From positions 1-41,459 of the forward strand of contig JANQFA010000129.1 in NCBI GenBank assembly GCA_028278065.1: DNA of 41,459 nucleotides. Direction: 5' to 3'. The DNA is from Myxococcota bacterium (lineage in GTDB: Bacteria > Myxococcota_A > UBA9160 > JAFDET01). The notes beneath the pieces were generated by a model. That model was not told where the DNA came from. It worked only from the letters and a program-made list of their open reading frames with translations, and made no database searches. Positions 39,536-41,459 of this stretch are shown one piece after another. Numbering within the stretch: the stretch's first letter is position 1; the number at the start of each line of letters is the position of its first letter. Position numbers and translations under genes: made by a program.

Positions 39536-40714
39536 TCAGCTCGCCGCGGGCCCGAGGAGCCCGAGCGCGTTGTCGTGCATCACTCGCCGCACGTCGTCCT
39601 CGTCGTAGCCCTTGAGGTCGTGGATGAAGTCGGTGGGCACGGCCAGTCCCTCGGCGTGAGGGTAGTCGGATCCGAAGAGGATGTGGTCGGCCCCGATCAG
39701 ACCGCGCAGCCCTTCGAGGTCGTCCTCGTAGTAGGGCGAGACCCAGACGTTGCGTCGGAGCTGCTCGACGGGATCGTGCTCGAAGACCATCGGCATCTGG
39801 CCGTACGCCTTCTTCAGGCGGGCCAGCAGGCCGGCCACCCATTCGCTGCCGCACTCGATGGTCGCGACGCGCACACGCGGATGGCGCGTGAAGAGGCCGT
39901 GGCAGATCATCGCCGCGAGCTTGTCCGCCACCGGGTGGGCCGACAGGCTGATGCGCAGGGGATCGAACGCGAAGGCGCGGAAGGCGCCGCCCGAGCCGTA
40001 GAGGTCGGCGAACTGGTTGTAGCCGGCGTCGCCCGAGTGGATGGCCAGGGTGATGCCGGCCTCGTTCAGGCGCGCCCAGAACGGGTCGTAGATCGGGTCG
40101 GCCGGCGAGCCGTGGGTGCTCCCGCGCACGGGCCCCGGGGTCATGCAGATCATGCGTGCGCCCGCCGCCAGCGCCCACTCCAGCTCCTCGACGGCCCAGG
40201 CGGGGTCGGCCAACGGGATGTAGGGCGCGGCGAAGAGCCGCCCCTGGTAGCCGAAGCCCCAGTCCTCCTCGAGCCAGCGGTTGAAGGCGCGGAACGCGGC
40301 GCAGAGGGCCTCCGGGTCGTCCTTCAGCGACTCCTCCATCCCGACGGCGAGGGTCGGGAAGAGATAGGCGCCCGCGAGGTTCTGATCGTCGAGCTGCGCC
40401 ACGCGGGCGTCGCGATCGCGGTAGGCGGGGTGGATGGGATCGAGGGCGCCGAAGAGGGCGGCGATCCCCTTGCCCTCCGGATTCCGGCCGCGGAAGAACT
40501 CGTCGAGGACGCCCGGCTTCGCGACGGGATCGAAGGTGGGGTTGGGGATGAAGCGGTTGATCTTGCCGCCCACCAGCAGACGCTTGCGACCGTCGACCTC
40601 CGCCCACTCCATGCAGCGCCGCTTCATGCGGGGGTCGATGTGGCGGGTGAAGGCGTCTTCGGCCTCGTAGTAGTGGTGGTCCGCGTCGAAGGCGCGGAAG
40701 GGGAGGTCGGCCAT
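39536..40714 (-). CDS. Amidohydrolase family protein (ACMSD-like)
   Basis: 392 residues of the amidohydrolase-2 family, which includes decarboxylases such as ACMSD and hydrolases. Seen: FDADHHYYE at the start (Asp10, His13, His14, a DxDHH form of the metal-binding motif), ITLAIHSGDAG (His), LAAMICHGLFTRHPRVR, TIECGSEW (Glu), and ILFGSDYPHAEG with the catalytic Asp. Related proteins in Actinobacteria and Proteobacteria occur in aromatic and steroid degradation clusters, and they often follow an acyl-CoA dehydrogenase-like gene. CAGGAG precedes the ATG at 40714. TATTGT (40767-40762, minus strand) is a possible -10. A TetR regulator is divergent from it. Confidence 0.87.
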   Translation of the reverse strand: MADLPFRAFDADHHYYEAEDAFTRHIDPRMKRRCMEWAEVDGRKRLLVGGKINRFIPNPTFDPVAKPGVLDEFFRGRNPEGKGIAALFGALDPIHPAYRDRDARVAQLDDQNLAGAYLFPTLAVGMEESLKDDPEALCAAFRAFNRWLEEDWGFGYQGRLFAAPYIPLADPAWAVEELEWALAAGARMICMTPGPVRGSTHGSPADPIYDPFWARLNEAGITLAIHSGDAGYNQFADLYGSGGAFRAFAFDPLRISLSAHPVADKLAAMICHGLFTRHPRVRVATIECGSEWVAGLLARLKKAYGQMPMVFEHDPVEQLRRNVWVSPYYEDDLEGLRGLIGADHILFGSDYPHAEGLAVPTDFIHDLKGYDEDDVRRVMHDNALGLLGPAAS

Positions 40715-40796
40715 GGCGGGCTCCTGTCCGGTCCGGGGTCGCGGCCCCAGCGCGTCGCAGCACAATATGAACGATTCGGATAGGATCTTCAATGAA

Positions 40797-40809
40797 ACCG
40801 CTATGCGGT
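40797..40809. promoter_or_regulatory. Inverted repeat, candidate TetR operator
   Basis: ACCGC-TAT-GCGGT has perfect 5-base arms. It sits between the amidohydrolase operon and the TetR gene, beside a TAGGAT (40781-40786) and an ATCTTCA direct repeat (40785-40791 and 40810-40816), and it would control both directions. It overlaps the upstream ATG at 40792, which supports placing the TetR start at the GTG downstream. Confidence 0.45.
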
Positions 40810-40836
40810 ATCTTCATTCAGCCAGCGGAGCCGACC

Positions 40837-41457
40837 GTGACCGAATCTGCCAGAGCCCCGGGCCCCGGGCGCCGCCGGGAGGCCAGCGAGGAGCGCCGCA
40901 CCCGCATCCTCGAGGCGGCCCGCGACTGCTTCGGCGAGCTCGGCTTCGCCGGCGCCACGGTCGGCGAGATCGCTCGGCGCGCCGGGGTGTCCAACGGGCT
41001 CCTCTACCAGTTCTTCCGCAACAAGGAGCACCTCTTCGAGGTGGTGCTCGAGGAGATCATCCGCGACTGGGTGCGCGAGATGGTGCCGCGGGACGACGAC
41101 GTCGCGGCGCTGGATGCGCTGGAGGGCATGCTGCGCCGCTCGGTCGCCTTCTGCCGCACCCATCCGCTGCTGCCCGCCCTGCTGGTGGACGACCAGGACC
41201 TGCAGCTCTCGCGGATCCGCGGCGCCAGTCGCGACCGCGTGCAGCCCCACCGCGACCTGGTGGCGTCCATCCTGCGCCGCGGTGTCGAGAGCGGCGAGCT
41301 GCGCGCCGACCTCGACGTGACCGGCGCGGCCGACGTCATCTGCCAGCTCCAGTCCGACTACTCGGGCCGCGCCTACCGCCGCGAGCCGGGCTTCCCCGAC
41401 TCGGACGACATCATCGACGCCGCGGTCGACCTGATCCGCCACGCCGTGCGCGCGTAG
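40837..41457 (+). CDS. TetR family transcriptional regulator
   Basis: 206 residues from the GTG at 40837, which has GGAG six bases ahead. The ATG at 40792 would add 15 residues but has no ribosome binding site and overlaps the candidate operator. Seen: RTRILEAARDCFGELGFAGA and the helix-turn-helix (about 38-62, ATVGEIARRAGVSNGLLYQF followed by FRNK) that define TetR regulators. The C-terminal ligand domain (about 75-206) is of normal size, with no recognised ligand class. It is divergent from the amidohydrolase/flavoenzyme operon, so it probably represses that operon until a substrate or intermediate binds. It ends two bases before the window edge. Confidence 0.87.
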   Translation: MTESARAPGPGRRREASEERRTRILEAARDCFGELGFAGATVGEIARRAGVSNGLLYQFFRNKEHLFEVVLEEIIRDWVREMVPRDDDVAALDALEGMLRRSVAFCRTHPLLPALLVDDQDLQLSRIRGASRDRVQPHRDLVASILRRGVESGELRADLDVTGAADVICQLQSDYSGRAYRREPGFPDSDDIIDAAVDLIRHAVRA

Positions 41458-41459
41458 CG

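Noticed and set aside
1..41459. tRNA genes, insertion sequences, phage genes, CRISPR arrays or attachment sites
   Set aside because: None could be recognised. No repeated spacer pattern, transposase or integrase motif was seen, and nothing suggests a mobile island.

Overview
This window is very GC-rich bacterial chromosome. Third codon positions are almost always G or C, genes are packed tightly, and no tRNA, rRNA, phage, insertion sequence or CRISPR array was seen. I read 35 protein genes. The exported proteins carry two kinds of C-terminal sorting tail: PEP-CTERM (two proteins) and a Cys-Gly/hydrophobic/Arg-Arg-Arg tail resembling MYXO-CTERM (two proteins). Together with thrombospondin type 3 repeats, a WS/DGAT acyltransferase, LipJ-like cyclases and DUF3604 this points to a Gram-negative bacterium of the former Deltaproteobacteria (Myxococcota- or Binatota-like). 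That placement is inference.

Layout. 1-2.5 kb: a 5'-truncated tocopherol-cyclase homologue and a wax ester synthase/DGAT. 2.6-4.2 kb: a PEP-CTERM protein facing a beta-barrel outer membrane protein. 4.4-6.0 kb: a tight operon of two YbjQ-type proteins and an M48 metallopeptidase. 6.0-10.3 kb, minus strand: a HAF-repeat surface protein behind two tandem paralogous alpha/beta-hydrolase-adenylyl cyclase fusions. 10.5-12.2 kb: a membrane protein and two small exported proteins. 12.2-20.2 kb: a PEP-CTERM protein overlapping a 2096-residue secreted metalloprotease with five PASTA repeats, divergent from a rhomboid protease. 20.5-26.2 kb: a Cys-rich secreted protein, a secreted endonuclease/exonuclease/phosphatase-fold protein and a secreted DUF3604 protein. 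26.2-29.4 kb: a parvulin-like PPIase, an unknown protein and a TreT-like trehalose synthase. 29.6-32.2 kb: DUF4397, fasciclin and unknown exported proteins separated by strong DNA hairpins. 32.3-35.4 kb: SDR, small secreted protein, Tat-exported aldo/keto reductase and phosphoribosyltransferase. 35.5-38.3 kb: a RimB-like aspartic protease facing an AspA/AstE-like deacylase overlapping a RimK ligase with a C-terminal TrkA-C domain. 38.3-41.5 kb: an acyl-CoA dehydrogenase-like flavoenzyme and an amidohydrolase, divergent from a TetR regulator.

The best leads for something little described are: (1) the RimK-TrkA-C/deacylase/RimB-like protease module, which looks like a reversible protein-tail modification system with a built-in ligand sensor; (2) the PASTA metalloprotease with a MYXO-CTERM-like tail, beside a rhomboid protease that might process such tails; (3) the paired LipJ-like hydrolase-cyclases with non-canonical cyclase residues; (4) the YbjQ-YbjQ-M48 operon. 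All functions are read by eye from motifs. No database search or structure prediction was run.
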